Of a stretch of DNA of 64,000 nucleotides, positions 11,954 through 21,974 are shown one piece after another (the stretch's first letter is position 1; every line of letters starts with the position of its first letter). A model generated the notes under the pieces. That model searched no databases, was not told where the DNA came from, and saw only the letters and a list, made by a program, of their open reading frames with translations. Made by a program: the position numbers and the translations under genes. This stretch comes from Periplaneta americana (Eukaryota; Arthropoda; Insecta; Blattodea; Blattidae), in the NCBI RefSeq assembly GCF_040183065.1, contig NC_091122.1, positions 153,541,955 through 153,605,954 of the forward strand, read 5' to 3'.

Positions 11954-11961
11954 GTTATTAG

Positions 11962-11984
11962 GTCGAGTATGCAGATAGATTTGT
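11962..11984 (-). pseudogene. LINE RT remnant on the far side of the hAT insertion
   Basis: On the minus strand this encodes IQIYLHTRP, which continues through the duplicated site into NNINDAITK at 9100. The residues are those expected just after the YADD box of Jockey/CR1 reverse transcriptases. The catalytic codons themselves are replaced by the adjoining GGT repeat. Confidence 0.8.
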
Positions 11985-12075
11985 ATGGTGGTGGTGGTGG
12001 TGGTGGTGGTGGTGGTGGTGGTGGTGGTGGTGGTGGTGGTGGTGATGATGATGATGTTGATGATGATGAAGACGA
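11985..12075. repeat. (GGT)n-(GAT)n microsatellite
   Basis: About 19 GGT units run into GAT/GAC-rich units. The array creates fortuitous poly-Gly and poly-Val open frames. It begins exactly where the RT catalytic codons should be, so it probably expanded from GATGAT/GGT sequence at a broken LINE end. Confidence 0.9.
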
Positions 12076-12156
12076 CTGCGATGACAATGAAGACAATTAC
12101 TACTGGTACTACCAAAATCCCAGAGCCAGGGCACTTTTTTTGTTCAAAAATACACC

Positions 12157-12440
12157 ACCAGTGTTGCCAACTGAAGCGGAATTCCGTTAGGCCTATGCGT
12201 AGCGAAATTTGAATTCTAGTGAAAGGGAGTAGCGAAAACTGAAAAACATATGAAAAATAGCAACTTTTTACTTTTCAACCCTTTTTTACATTTTTCTGTA
12301 AAAGATTAGATAAATAATAAGTGCGGTTTTTCAAATATACAAAATTAGTTAAACTCCTAATGTTGCATCGAAACGCAGAAGTTCAAAGAGTTTTCTCGAT
12401 ATAAAAATAAAAAAAGAGGAACAGCTTAAAACCCCAAACA
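12157..12440. mobile_element. Single end of a CAGTGTTGCCAACT hAT-type MITE
   Basis: CAGTGTTGCCAACTGAAGCG at about 12157 matches the terminus of the complete 221-bp element at 30573-30793. No right terminus or target duplication was found, so this is a truncated copy and its right limit is approximate. Confidence 0.4.
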
Positions 12441-12445
12441 CATTC

Positions 12446-12540
12446 TATTCATAGACATTTCGCTAGCCCGCGCTACGAGCGTGCTAAATTAGCCCCGGTT
12501 ATGGACTGGCTACTTGTATAGGAATCAGATCATATCATAA
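12446..12540. mobile_element. Left half of a TCATAGACATTTCG MITE
   Basis: TTCATAGACATTTCGCTAGC followed by GCGCTACGAGCGTGCTAAAT closely matches 21775-21860, the left half of the complete copy at about 21770-21958. The right half is missing and LINE-derived sequence follows. Confidence 0.65.
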
Positions 12541-12736
12541 AAAAAATTCTCTCTTCTTAATTTTTACAATGAACATCTAGCTTTTATTAATCTGTTAATC
12601 TTTTAGTACTTTGATTTTTATTGTATTTGTAAATTCAATATTAATTGTAATTATAATTGTAATTGTAGTCTTAATATTGTAGTTGTAATCCCCTGGTAGA
12701 GGGGAAGAGAAGGCCTGATGGCCTTATCTCTACCAG

Positions 12737-12781
<45 letters not shown>

Positions 12782-12784
12782 ATA
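12541..12784 (+). mobile_element. LINE 3' end with (AAAT)n tail
   Basis: The plus strand carries the shared hairpin GAGAAGGCCTGATGGCCTTA, then TCTCTACCAGGTT and about ten AAAT units at 12742-12784. Only the 3' untranslated region is present, so this is a severely 5'-truncated insertion. Confidence 0.75.
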
Positions 12785-12997
12785 CGACGTAGTAGAAGTG
12801 TAATAGTCTTTAAAAGTGTGGAAGTTATGAGGAAAACAGATTATTTCGGAAAACGCAAGTTAAGGGAAATGAGCGACAAACTTACCGTAGATGAGAAGTT
12901 TTATCCATATTTAAATGACCAAGTCAATTGACACAGTCTAAAGTTTTAGATTATCACTCGAAAAGTATTAGAGATATTTAAACATTTTTTCATCATA

Positions 12998-13571
12998 CAG
13001 ACGTGGACAAATTATTAGACTGAAGTTTTTCTTGGAAACATAATATGATTCGTCATATCATTTATTAGTATAATTCACAGAGTCTCTATTGTTGTAAATA
13101 TGATTGTTTACAACTTTTGGTATATTTTTCCAATGGTTAAGTACGGTATATATTTTTTTCTGGCTATGTTGGTACTACTGGTGTTTTAATTATATACTGC
13201 AGAAGATTTTCTCCCATGGCCTGGAAGATGACCGGACATGAACGAAATTGAAAATCTGTGATCTATACTGAAGAAGAGAGTGAACAAAAAGAGGCTTACA
13301 ACAAAACATGGACTCATTTAAGCACTGTCTGATATCTGGCTAAATGATGCTGATATTCAAAGAAAGTGTCAAACTTTGGTTTCCAGCATCCCTGACAAAA
13401 TCAACGTGTTAATAAAGAATAAGGGAATATTCACAAAATATTAGTAACCTCAAGACTCAATTTTCTGTTCATTATATCTGTGTAAAATACATTTTTCTTC
13501 ATTACTTCTGCCGATAAATACCGCTTTGTTGCACATATAATTAATTTAGTCTAATAATTTGTCCACGTCTG
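12998..13571 (+). mobile_element. Internally deleted Tc1-like transposon, TA duplication
   Basis: The left end CAGACGTGGACAAATTATTA and the right end TAATAATTTGTCCACGTCTG are perfect 20-bp inverted repeats, extending further with small mismatches. TA flanks both sides (12996-12997 and 13572-13573). At 574 bp it is much shorter than an autonomous Tc1 element (about 1.6 kb). It keeps only the 3' end of the transposase gene. Confidence 0.93.
13214..13444 (+). pseudogene. Tc1-like transposase C-terminus, decayed
   Basis: One frame reads a PWPGR-stop-PDMNEIENL pattern, recognisable as the Tc1 WPGNSPDLNPIENLW box containing the third catalytic acidic residue. It is followed by SILKKRVNKKRLTTKHGLI, NDADIQRKCQTLVSSIPDK and a final TKY-stop. 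Stops replace a conserved Asn/Ser, the Trp after ENL and a Glu. These are simple point changes, and the frame is otherwise maintained. The N-terminal HTH and first two catalytic residues are deleted. The protein is inactive. Confidence 0.9.
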
Positions 13572-13573
13572 TA

Positions 13574-14185
13574 CTATTGAGGAAAGTCCATTAAAAAAAA
13601 ATTCGCTTCACACAAATTTTCGTAAAAACTCTTGAACAATCCATTTGCATTGCAGTGTTTACTCGGATGTTATGATACTCAATTTTCACCGACTCTTACC
13701 TTCTTTCAGACGAGGAACGCGTGACGGGACTCATTCAACGAACTGGGGCAGATTCCCATGACATTGAGTCACACAAGTTAATGACACTTCCTCACACACG
13801 TCCCACGGTTTCTTCTCGGCGCAGATGCCAACATGTAAGAATAGCAACTCAGACGAGACAATTTTACATCTTTCGCAGTGGAAGTCGATAGAGGTAGGAA
13901 AACCCTATGTTTCACCGGCAGGAGGAGACGTCGGGTCTCGCCGGAGCTGCCCCCAGCGTTACAGTGTCGCCGAATAACTCTCACTTCCCTTTGCACATAT
14001 CGGATGACACTCCGTGATTGATTTTCGGATCCCTTTATTTGAGCAGAGACATAAAAAAGAACTAACAGCTGTCGGAAATTTGTTATACTGATCGTCTGAC
14101 TTTCTGTATCTATGGAAACCTAATCACTGTGGTAATCCATTCCAATGTGTACCAAGTAAAAGGATTAAAATACTGTAAATGTCTT
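13574..14185. other. Unassigned intergenic DNA
   Basis: A GC-richer patch at about 13780-13990 carries an open minus-strand frame without any recognisable domain. No terminal repeats were found around it. Confidence 0.35.
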
Positions 14186-14189
14186 CCCC

Positions 14190-14265
14190 AAGCGATATCG
14201 TAGTGGTTAAGGGGCTATGCCGTACAACCAAAGGTCGCGGGTTCGATTTCCGATAAGGTAGGCTA
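14190..14265 (+). mobile_element. tRNA-like SINE head
   Basis: ATCGTAGTGGTTAAGGGG resembles an A box and GGTTCGATTTCC, about 40 bases downstream, a B box, in plus orientation. There is no complementary acceptor stem or sensible anticodon arm, so a functional tRNA is unlikely. The body past 14270 is not recognisable. Confidence 0.55.
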
Positions 14266-14519
14266 ATGGATTTTTTAAATTGACATAACTCCTCTGGCTG
14301 CGCTATGACTAGGGCTAGGATTTTGATGACCTATACATCATGAAAAAATGCCCTAAAAACAATGCACTTATGAACTAAAAATCTTTTTAAAAAATGTCCT
14401 TAGAAATTCCCTAAAAATTGATCTTACATAATTGGCTTAGTAGGAATATTAATATTTAGACTAGTACTTAGCTAAATTAATTTCTAGTACCAACATTCAA
14501 GTTAACTTAATTTTTCTAA

Positions 14520-15353
14520 AGGTACGGTCACACGTCGCTACTTTTGCAGCGCTGCAGTACAAAAAACTGCGCAACTCTTGTACTGCGACATGTGAACAAC
14601 GGTGCAACTCGAAAAGTAGCGGCTGCCGAACCTGCTGCCCGCTACTTTTGCATGCTGCGCGCAGCTTAAAAGTAGCGACGTGTGAACAGGGTTCTCAGGG
14701 TTGCAGCCGCAGCATTTTTGATATCGGTTTCGTTTAAACTTTCGCTGCGGTTGCAACCAGTGTTGCCACCCAAATGTGCCAATGATACTTTTATTGTTTG
14801 GATATATTTTAATGTTAGATGTAATGAAAATAAATTATTTGTAACAGTTATTAAATACACAACACAGTCTGAGCATAACTGCTGACGATATAATTCATTT
14901 TTTAAATTTTCCGTAGCGTAGTTCCAAACAGGAGGGTTGCCAACATTGATTACGTGAATATACTGTTGGTTATCATTTAAGTATATACGCGTTTTTAAAA
15001 GCTTTATAGTAAAAATAATGCCAATTTCTAATACTAGTTAGTACGGAAAAGCAAATAACAGATAAGTAAGCTTTCGCAAGAGTTCTTAATAATGCGAACA
15101 TAACCACAAAATGTATATTGAGAAGTCAACACGGAGATGGAAACCTGCAGCATGACTGCGGCTGCAAAAGTAGCGCCTTGTGTGTGAACAGACTCGCAAC
15201 CTCCAGTTGCAACTTTTGCAGCACTCGGGTTGCGCAGCACGAAAAGTAGCGTGCAGCGCGCTAACTTTTGGCTTACGTGTGAACACGACACGCAACTTTT
15301 GCAGCTGCAGAACAAAAGTTGCGCAGCAAAAGTAGCGACGTGTGACCGTACCT
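14520..15353. mobile_element. 834-bp PIF/Harbinger-like MITE, TAA duplication
   Basis: The termini are AGGTACGGTCACACGTCGCT and AGCGACGTGTGACCGTACCT, and the inverted match continues through ACTTTTGC. TAA flanks it directly at 14517-14519 and 15354-15356. The outer 100-200 bp on each side carry repeated CTACTTTTGC, GTGTGAAC and GTTGCAAC motifs in both orientations, giving long imperfect secondary structure. Short open stretches inside have no recognisable domain. Confidence 0.9.
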
Positions 15354-15521
15354 TAAGTAGTACACTTTAATTAATTATTTTACCCGATATAGTTCCATGT
15401 AATCCACTACAAGCCCACTCTTATCCGGAACTAGCAGGTATAGAGGAATCTATATTGAAGGGGTGGTTGGACTGATCCCTTACGTGGGGGTGTACTACGT
15501 TAAAATTACAATATTTGTGTA

Positions 15522-15778
15522 TTTTATTTTATTGGGCTATTTTACGACGCTGTATCAACATCTTAGGTTATTTAGCGTCTGAATGAAATGAAGGTGATAA
15601 TGACGCTGAAATGAGTCCAGGGTCCAGCACCGAAAGTTACCTAGCATTTGCTCGTATTGGGTTGAGGGAAAACCCCGGAAAAAAACCTCAACCAGGTAAC
15701 TTGCCCCGACCGGGATTCGAACCCGGACCACCTGGTTTCGCGGCCAGACGCGCTGGCCGTTACTCCACAGGTGTGGAC
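15522..15778 (-). mobile_element. tRNA-derived SINE (CTCAACCAGG family) with 11-bp duplication
   Basis: The tRNA-like head lies at the right end and reads on the minus strand: GGAGTAACGGCCAGCGCG (A-box region), then GGGTTCGAATCCCGG (B box), then the body ending at a T-rich edge on the left. The insertion is flanked by ATATTTGTGTA at 15511-15521 and 15779-15789. This is a typical target-primed retrotransposition signature and dates the SINE as later than the hAT element that contains it. Confidence 0.93.
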
Positions 15779-16102
15779 ATATTTGTGTAGAAAAACGATT
15801 AAAATAATATACAAAATAATGGGTGTAATTGAAAAAATATGTAGAGTAAATATCAAAGGAAATAAATAATATTTTACATTAATAATGGGGATTTACGGCC
15901 AAAATTAAATGAAAATACCCCAAAAATGACCGAATAAAACAAAAAATGCTCTTATGAGTTGTAAGAAGTAAAAAATTCAAAAAAAAGTCGTAACAAATAT
16001 GTTTTAAAACACTCAGTTTATCACATAACATATAAATACTAAAGCAGCTATGTTTCTGGCTTACTAGAAAAAAGATGCAATTTCATCAAAATCCTAGCCC
16101 TA

Positions 16103-17454
16103 GCTATGGCAATGGAGCCAACTAAATCTCTAACAGAAATTGGTACCAGGGAATTTTCCTTGGGAATAAAGATGGCATGCACTTATAACTAACAACCCCA
16201 CTGTAATTACTAATTAATGCAGACTGTCTGCAAAAAATGAGAGCATTAACCTCCCACTACTCCGTGGTTCTCCAATGCCTGTCATGGGGAAAACTTTATT
16301 TTACATTTTACTTCCCTCGTTAGCAACGTGTTTGGAGATAACTAGTGGGCGGATGTTAATGAAAAGTCATCTTCTTATTTTCACATTAGGACGATGCCTA
16401 TTAATATAGAAATCCTTTCTACGTTTGTATCAACGTAAAAAAGTAATTTCTTATATTGCATTTTTGACGTTTTGTGAACTAATAGGTCATTTTTATATTT
16501 GTTCGGCATTTTTTGGTCATTTTTAATACTTTAAAGAACTTTTAGAACAATTGGAATGCATTTTACTTTCTTCTTTACCGATAGATCTGTTACATCATTT
16601 TCTAACCAAACAGGTCAGTAATAATTACCTACTGAATAAGTGAATAACAGTGAAGTTTGAGTTTTATAGTTTGAAACAGACTCTAATGCCCATCCCTCAT
16701 TCCACTGAAGGTTTCATTTCACACAACGGAAGTAATATAAAATGTTTGACAGCAGCTTAATTTAAGTGAGGATTTTGACTGCTACTGTTATTTTGCCTTT
16801 ACAATTTATGTTTGGAAGGGAGGAAACTTTCACCATGTCCTGGGCAGGACGTTGTGTCCACAACATGGTTTGGAAGGGATGTCTGGTATAGAAGACAATT
16901 TGTTTTGTCATTCACACTCCCTCCCTCATCTGGAAGCTCTGGTAACAAAAATGAAGCGCAGGAGGAGACGGAGAATGAAGGCACTAACATGGACCACCTC
17001 TGATTGAAACACATTGTAAACCCTCATTAAAATCTATAGTTTTCCCTTAAAACCTTAATTTTGTTGCATATCTTTTCCTTTATCTTAGCCAACTTCCAGA
17101 AGTCTCCTCTTTCCGAGATTTGCGGGGCAGTCATTGAAAAAATGTAACTAATTTTTAAGAAGTTGTGGTGCGAGTACAGTAAATAATATTTAAATGCCAT
17201 TTTCTTTTAATTCTACGTCATTTTTCCATTAGTTTAAGGGCATTTTAATTATCATTTTAAGTAGATTTTTAGGTCATCAACATCCGACCCCTAGAGATAA
17301 CATACGCTTTCTTTTAAAAAAGTAGAGAACAGAGAAGGAAAGATAAACATACATGTCAATATCTTGAGAAAAAACATTATTTTATATCTTTTTTATATTC
17401 AAGTGATCTGTTTTATTGATGCAATATTGTTTATTACTCGTAGTATTGTGGTGA
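16103..17454. other. Mostly unassigned; right terminus of a second hAT-like element near 17294
   Basis: Around 17270-17294 the sequence TTTTTAGGTCATCAACATCC, then GACCCCTAG, is a diverged inverse of the TAGGGCTAGGATTTTGATGA terminus at 14310. Repeats of the form GGTCATTTTT and GGCATTTT (16440-16560, 17180-17260) resemble the subterminal motifs of that family. I could not find its left end. The GC-richer patch at 16800-17010 is open on both strands but has no recognised domain. Confidence 0.45.
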
Positions 17455-17900
17455 ATCTATCGACGAAGATCAATAGCTTTCATTCCCGTCCCCTCTTTTA
17501 CCTTTAACAAATTTAGCTGCTCTATACTGGATTCTTTCTAAGGAATTTATCTGATATATTCTATAGGGATCCCAATATGTAGTTCCGCATTCCATTAATG
17601 GTCGCAGTAACGTTAGATATGCTATTTCCCTCGATTTGGGGCTAGCCTTTTTCAAGATTCTCATAATAAAGTGAAGTGCCCTCCATGCTCTCCCCAAGAA
17701 AGTTTGGAGTTTAAATATACTCCTAGATATTTACAACATAGTTCTTGCGGAATTAAAACATAATTGAATTCGTAATTTAGACCACTTTCCTCTCGGGTTT
17801 TACAAAATGTTACAGATTTACTTTTAGAACCATTTATTTTCATCCTGTGCATTAAGGACCAGTTATAAATTGTATTCAAGTCCGTTTGAATAGCATCCAC
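17455..17900 (-). pseudogene. LINE reverse transcriptase C-terminal half (Jockey-type), frameshifted
   Basis: The minus strand encodes two overlapping frames that join near 17690-17700. The first has AIQTDLNTIYNWSLMHRMKI, NGSKSKSVTF and CCKYLGVYLNSKLSW. The second has GRAWRALHFIMRILKKASPK, REIAYLTLLRPLMECG and RIQYRAAKFVKGKRGDG. In related elements these are one continuous stretch after the YADD box (the NKSK, YLG and YRAAKFV landmarks), so a small indel has shifted the frame. The palm motifs upstream and the C-terminus downstream are both missing. It belongs to a different LINE family from 8283-9100. Confidence 0.85.
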
Positions 17901-18402
17901 ATCTGAACTGTTTACAATATGTAATTAAATACACTAAACTACAAACACTATATAATATTCGCAACATGATAAAAAAAACTGGATCGTCTTGCGTGTCTCT
18001 GATAACGTTTATTTTCCTGAAGTATATTATTTTTTCGAAGAAGTGTTCTGTGACAAATGGGTTTTTACGAAGTGAGTTAATTTTAAGTCACTTTTATGCT
18101 GGTTCTCGTTGAGAAATGATTACCCTAACACAAAGAGTGCCTAAACTAATCTATATAATTAACATAGGCCTAACTGAAAGTACAGATTTTTAATTTTTGG
18201 ACACTAGGGATTCTATTAGGAGGGCTTCAATTTATGTTTATAAAACTTCCTCGAATTGACAAATTCCTAGACAACATTTAATTTATTGTATTAAAGTTTG
18301 TAATTTTATTGAATATACAATATTTGTTACATTGTATTTTAGTACAAAATTGTTACTTATAGTAACAGCCCCCATACACGAGCTTGCTCGGACTGGTGTG
18401 CG
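17901..18402. other. Unassigned AT-rich DNA
   Basis: No coding or repeat structure was recognised. Confidence 0.4.
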
Positions 18403-18415
18403 CTATATTTATTTT

Positions 18416-18672
18416 TTATTTATTTTAGTAGGTTATTTTACGACGCTTTATCAACAGCTTAGGTTATTTAGCGTCTGAATGAGATGAAGGTGATAATGCC
18501 GGTGAAATGAGTCCAGGATCCAGCACCGAAAGTTACCCAGCATTTGCTCATATTGGGTTGAGGGAAAACCTTGGAAAAAACCTCAACCAGGTAACTTGCC
18601 CCGACCGGGAATCGAACCCGGGCCACCTGGTTTCGCGGCCAGACGCGCTAACCGTTACTCCACAGGTGTGGA
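18416..18672 (-). mobile_element. tRNA-derived SINE (CTCAACCAGG family) with 13-bp duplication
   Basis: Same family and orientation as 15522-15778, with the head at the right end and B box GGTTCGATTCCCGG on the minus strand. CTATATTTATTTT flanks it at 18403-18415 and 18673-18685. Its head-proximal 124 bp (from 18549) is included in the tandem duplication that follows, so a partial second copy appears at 19306-19418. Confidence 0.93.
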
Positions 18673-18685
18673 CTATATTTATTTT

Positions 18686-19010
18686 GTATTATGATATGAT
18701 ATGATATGGTATGATATGATATATGATATATGGTATGATATGATATATGTTACGATAGGTCTATGAGATATATATGGTATGAAATGATATATGATATGAT
18801 ATGATATGATATACGGTATGATATGATATATGTTACGATAGGTCTATGATATATACGATGATACGATATGATATGATATGATATGATATGATATGATATG
18901 ATATGATATGATATGATATGATATGATATGATATATGATATGATATATGATTAATATAATAGATATGATATGAAATGATATATGATATGATGTGATATAA
19001 TATGATATAT
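18686..19010. repeat. (ATATG)n array, unit A
   Basis: Imperfect 5-bp repeats with several higher-order interruptions, such as TATGTTACGATAGGTCTATG, which occurs twice. The array lies directly after the SINE target duplication. Confidence 0.92.
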
Positions 19011-19433
19011 TTATTTGTCAGTCAACTTTACAATTCATACTTACGGTGGACCATCACATTTTTGTATTATAGCATATTATAAGCATATTATAGGAATAAA
19101 GACAATACACTACAATTGATTTAAAAGGGAGTCATTTATGAAGGGAAATAAAGGATAGTTTGAATTATTTAATAATTCGGATTATGTAAAGTCACACTGA
19201 TCAGTCTTCTTTTGGTTTACCATTAAATTTAGCACATTTCACTTTTATTCAACATGTACCAGATTCGAAATCCAGTAGTGATGCACTAGTCACTTTGAAA
19301 CGGAACATATTGGGTTGAGGGAAAACCCCGGAAAAAACCTCAACCAGGTAACTTGCCCCGACCGGGAATCGAACCCGGGCCACCTGGTTTCGCTAACCGT
19401 TACTCCACAGGTGTGGACTATATTTATTTTGTA

Positions 19434-19560
19434 TTATGATATGATATATGATATGATATGATATGATATGATATGATATGATATGATATGATATGATATG
19501 ATATGATATGATATGATATGATATGATATGATATGATATATGATATGATATGGTATAATA
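19434..19560. repeat. (ATATG)n array, unit B
   Basis: A shorter and much purer ATATG array in the duplicated copy. The difference from unit A shows array change since the duplication. Confidence 0.92.
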
Positions 19561-19862
19561 TATTTATTTGTCAGCCAACTTTACAATTCATAGTTATGGT
19601 GTACCATCACATTTTTGTATTATAGTATATTATAAGCATACTATAGGAATAAATACAATACACTACAACTGATTTAAAAGGGAATCATTTATGAAGGAGA
19701 ATAACGGATAGTTTAAATTACATAATAATTCGGATTATCTAAAGTCACACTAATCAGTCTTCTTTTGGTTTACCATTAAATTTAGCACATTTCACTTCTA
19801 TTCAACATGTACCAGATTCGAAATCCACCAGTGACGCACTAGTCTCTTTGATACGGAACATA

Positions 19863-20628
19863 AGTTCGCTTTGCAAATACACCGCATTACATTAATTAGG
19901 AGAAACCAGCCCTCAGCAAGGAAGGGTTGTGGTAGGCTGCAATGCAGTTATCGATTACATCTACAGTGTACCCTACTGCATGTAGTACAGGAGTTACTAG
20001 AGCGGTAGGGAACAAGTTCGGTGCTCCTGTACCGATCAAAGTAAGAGGAGTGCGGTAAGCGAAGCATGAGTGAACATCCAGCCAACCTGAAAGAAAATAA
20101 CTACTGAAGGAAGATGCAAATGAGGTAGTACAGTACATTAATCACACGTATTGTCACGAGAGGTTTTGATTTTACCGACACATTTAATTTTCTAACCGCA
20201 TCAATATCACCGTCTCGGGGTGCACTTTCACCGATTTTTACTCATAACTTAATGTTATTACAGGAATCGGCTTGAAGACGTTCGCTCTTAAAAAAAAAAA
20301 AAAAAAAAAAAAAAGCAATATGCGAACGTACACGTGAGAATACCAACTTAATTCAATTCAAGTTATCGGATTGATGGTTGGTGCAAGAGGGACGATAACT
20401 AAGCAGTTTGTGAACTTCTGTACATATTTCAATATTGACAGTCAGTGATAAACAGCATTTCTTTCCTTGCGCTGAAATATTCCCTTTACATTCTGCAAAA
20501 TCATTCATACACATCTTAACAACTTATTCTGGTTTAATGTTCGACTGACCTGTGTTATGCTTTTCTTTTTCTTTCTGCATTGTTTCTTTGCACACTTTGT
20601 TTGCAAAGGCAGTACCCAATTGGGGGAA
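19863..20628. other. Unassigned DNA with A24 run
   Basis: An A homopolymer of about 24 lies at 20290-20313. No gene or transposon ends were recognised. Confidence 0.5.
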
Positions 20629-20741
20629 ATAAGTAAATAAATAAATGAGTAAATGAGTGAATGAATAAATAAATAAATGAGTGAATGAATAAATGAATAA
20701 ACGAATAAATAAATAAATAAATAAATGAGTAAATGAGTGAA

Positions 20742-20780
<39 letters not shown>

Positions 20781-20990
20781 GTAAATAAATAAATAAATAA
20801 ATAAAGTAAATAACTAAACAAATAAATAAATGAGTAAATGAGTGAATGAATAAATAAATAAACAAATAAATAAGTAAATACTAAATAACCAAACAAAAAA
20901 TAAATGAGTAAATAAATAAATAAACAAATAAATAAATAAGTAAATAACTAAATAACCAAATAAAAATAAATGAATAAATAAATAAATACA

Positions 20991-21021
<31 letters not shown>

Positions 21022-21544
21022 ATGAGTGAGTATATGAGTAAATAAGTGAACGAGTGAATGAATGAATAAATATATAAATAAATAAGAAAATAAATAAATA
21101 AGTAAATAACTAAATAAATAAATAGATAAGTAAATAAATAAATGAGTAAATAAATAAATAAATGAGTGAGTAAATGAATAAATGAGTGAATGAGTAAATG
21201 AGTGAATGAATGAATAAATGAATGAATAAATAAGTCAATAAGTAAACAACTAATTAAATAAATAAATAAATGCGTGAGTAAATGAGTGAATGAATAAATA
21301 AATAAGTAAATAACTAAATAAATAAATGAATAAGTAAATAAATAAATGAGTAAATAAACAAATGAGTAAATAAATAAATGAGTGAATGAATGAATGAATG
21401 AATGAATATATAAGTAAATAAATAAATAAATGATTAAATAAATAAATGAGTGAGTAAATAAGTGAATGAATAAATGAGTGAATGAATGAATGAATGAATG
21501 AATAAATAACTAAATAAATAAACAAATAAATAAATAAACAAATA
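20629..21544. repeat. About 0.9 kb of AAAT-type tetranucleotide repeat
   Basis: Degenerate repeats of AAAT mixed with GAAT, GAGT and AAGT units. On the minus strand the array makes open frames rich in FIYLFI-type peptide. These are composition artefacts of a repeat that lacks stops on that strand and not genes. Confidence 0.95.
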
Positions 21545-21769
21545 CATAACATGTAATTTTCTGTTTAATAGAACACGTGAGACAATTCCTTGTCATGATA
21601 CACTCAATGTTGAAAGTTAAGACCATGCTCACAAAAAAGTGCAGTATCTTCATCTATTCTTTCAACTTTACAAAAATGACAAAATTCAAGAAATGGCTCA
21701 TGTAATATAAATCAATTAAAGACAAACGAAACAAAAGAGCATGTTGTAAATATTCGACATTTAGGGTGC

Positions 21770-21958
21770 TATGCATAGACATTTCGTTAACCCGCGCTAC
21801 GAGCGTGCTAAACTAGCCCCGGCTATCGACTGATTATTTGTACAGGATTCATATCATATCATAGGCCTATCATATCGCTAACACTGGTTTATGAATACGA
21901 AAAACGTTAGTTCGCTGATCATCCACCGGAAGGCCGCGCTAAGAATGTCTATGAATAT
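21770..21958. mobile_element. Complete TCATAGACATT MITE, about 190 bp
   Basis: The left end (ATGCATAGACATTTCGTTAA, then CCGCGC) and right end (GCGCTAAGAATGTCTATGAA) are imperfect inverted repeats. A half copy lies at 12446-12540. The exact target duplication is unclear, so the outer bases are approximate. Confidence 0.65.
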
Positions 21959-21974
21959 GGCCCATACAGGCCAA

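Larger units (their letters stand above)
14310..16102. mobile_element. hAT non-autonomous element with two nested insertions
   Basis: The left terminus TAGGGCTAGGATTTTGATGA and right terminus TCATCAAAATCCTAGCCCTA are perfect 20-bp inverted repeats. They are flanked by GCTATGAC (14302-14309) and GCTATGGC (16103-16110), an 8-bp duplication with one substitution. Subterminal TGCCCTAAAA and CTAAAAAT motifs are the same kind as in the coding hAT at 9101. A Harbinger-like MITE (14520-15353) and a SINE (15522-15778) lie inside, leaving about 0.7 kb of original element with no coding region. Confidence 0.88.
18549..19858. repeat. Tandem segmental duplication, two units
   Basis: Unit A is 18549-19305 (757 bp) and unit B 19306-19858 (553 bp). 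Each contains the SINE head, an ATATG array and the same 300-bp unique block starting TTATTTGTCAG and ending near CGGAACAT. The breakpoints share CATA (18549-18552, 19306-19309, 19859-19862), giving the junction GGAACATATTGGG. Most of the length difference comes from the ATATG arrays. Unit B also lacks 14 bp inside the SINE head (CGGCCAGACGCGCT-type sequence). Confidence 0.92.

Noticed and set aside
11969..12212. Poly-Gly and poly-Val open frames
   Set aside because: They are produced by the GGT/GAT microsatellite.
14758..14955. A further CAGTGTTGCCA hAT MITE inside the Harbinger-like element
   Set aside because: A terminus-like motif exists at 14758 and a possible inverse near 14950, but the flanks do not give an 8-bp duplication.
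20524..21552. FIYLFI-type open frames of about 100 codons
   Set aside because: They are translations of an AAAT-type tetranucleotide repeat.
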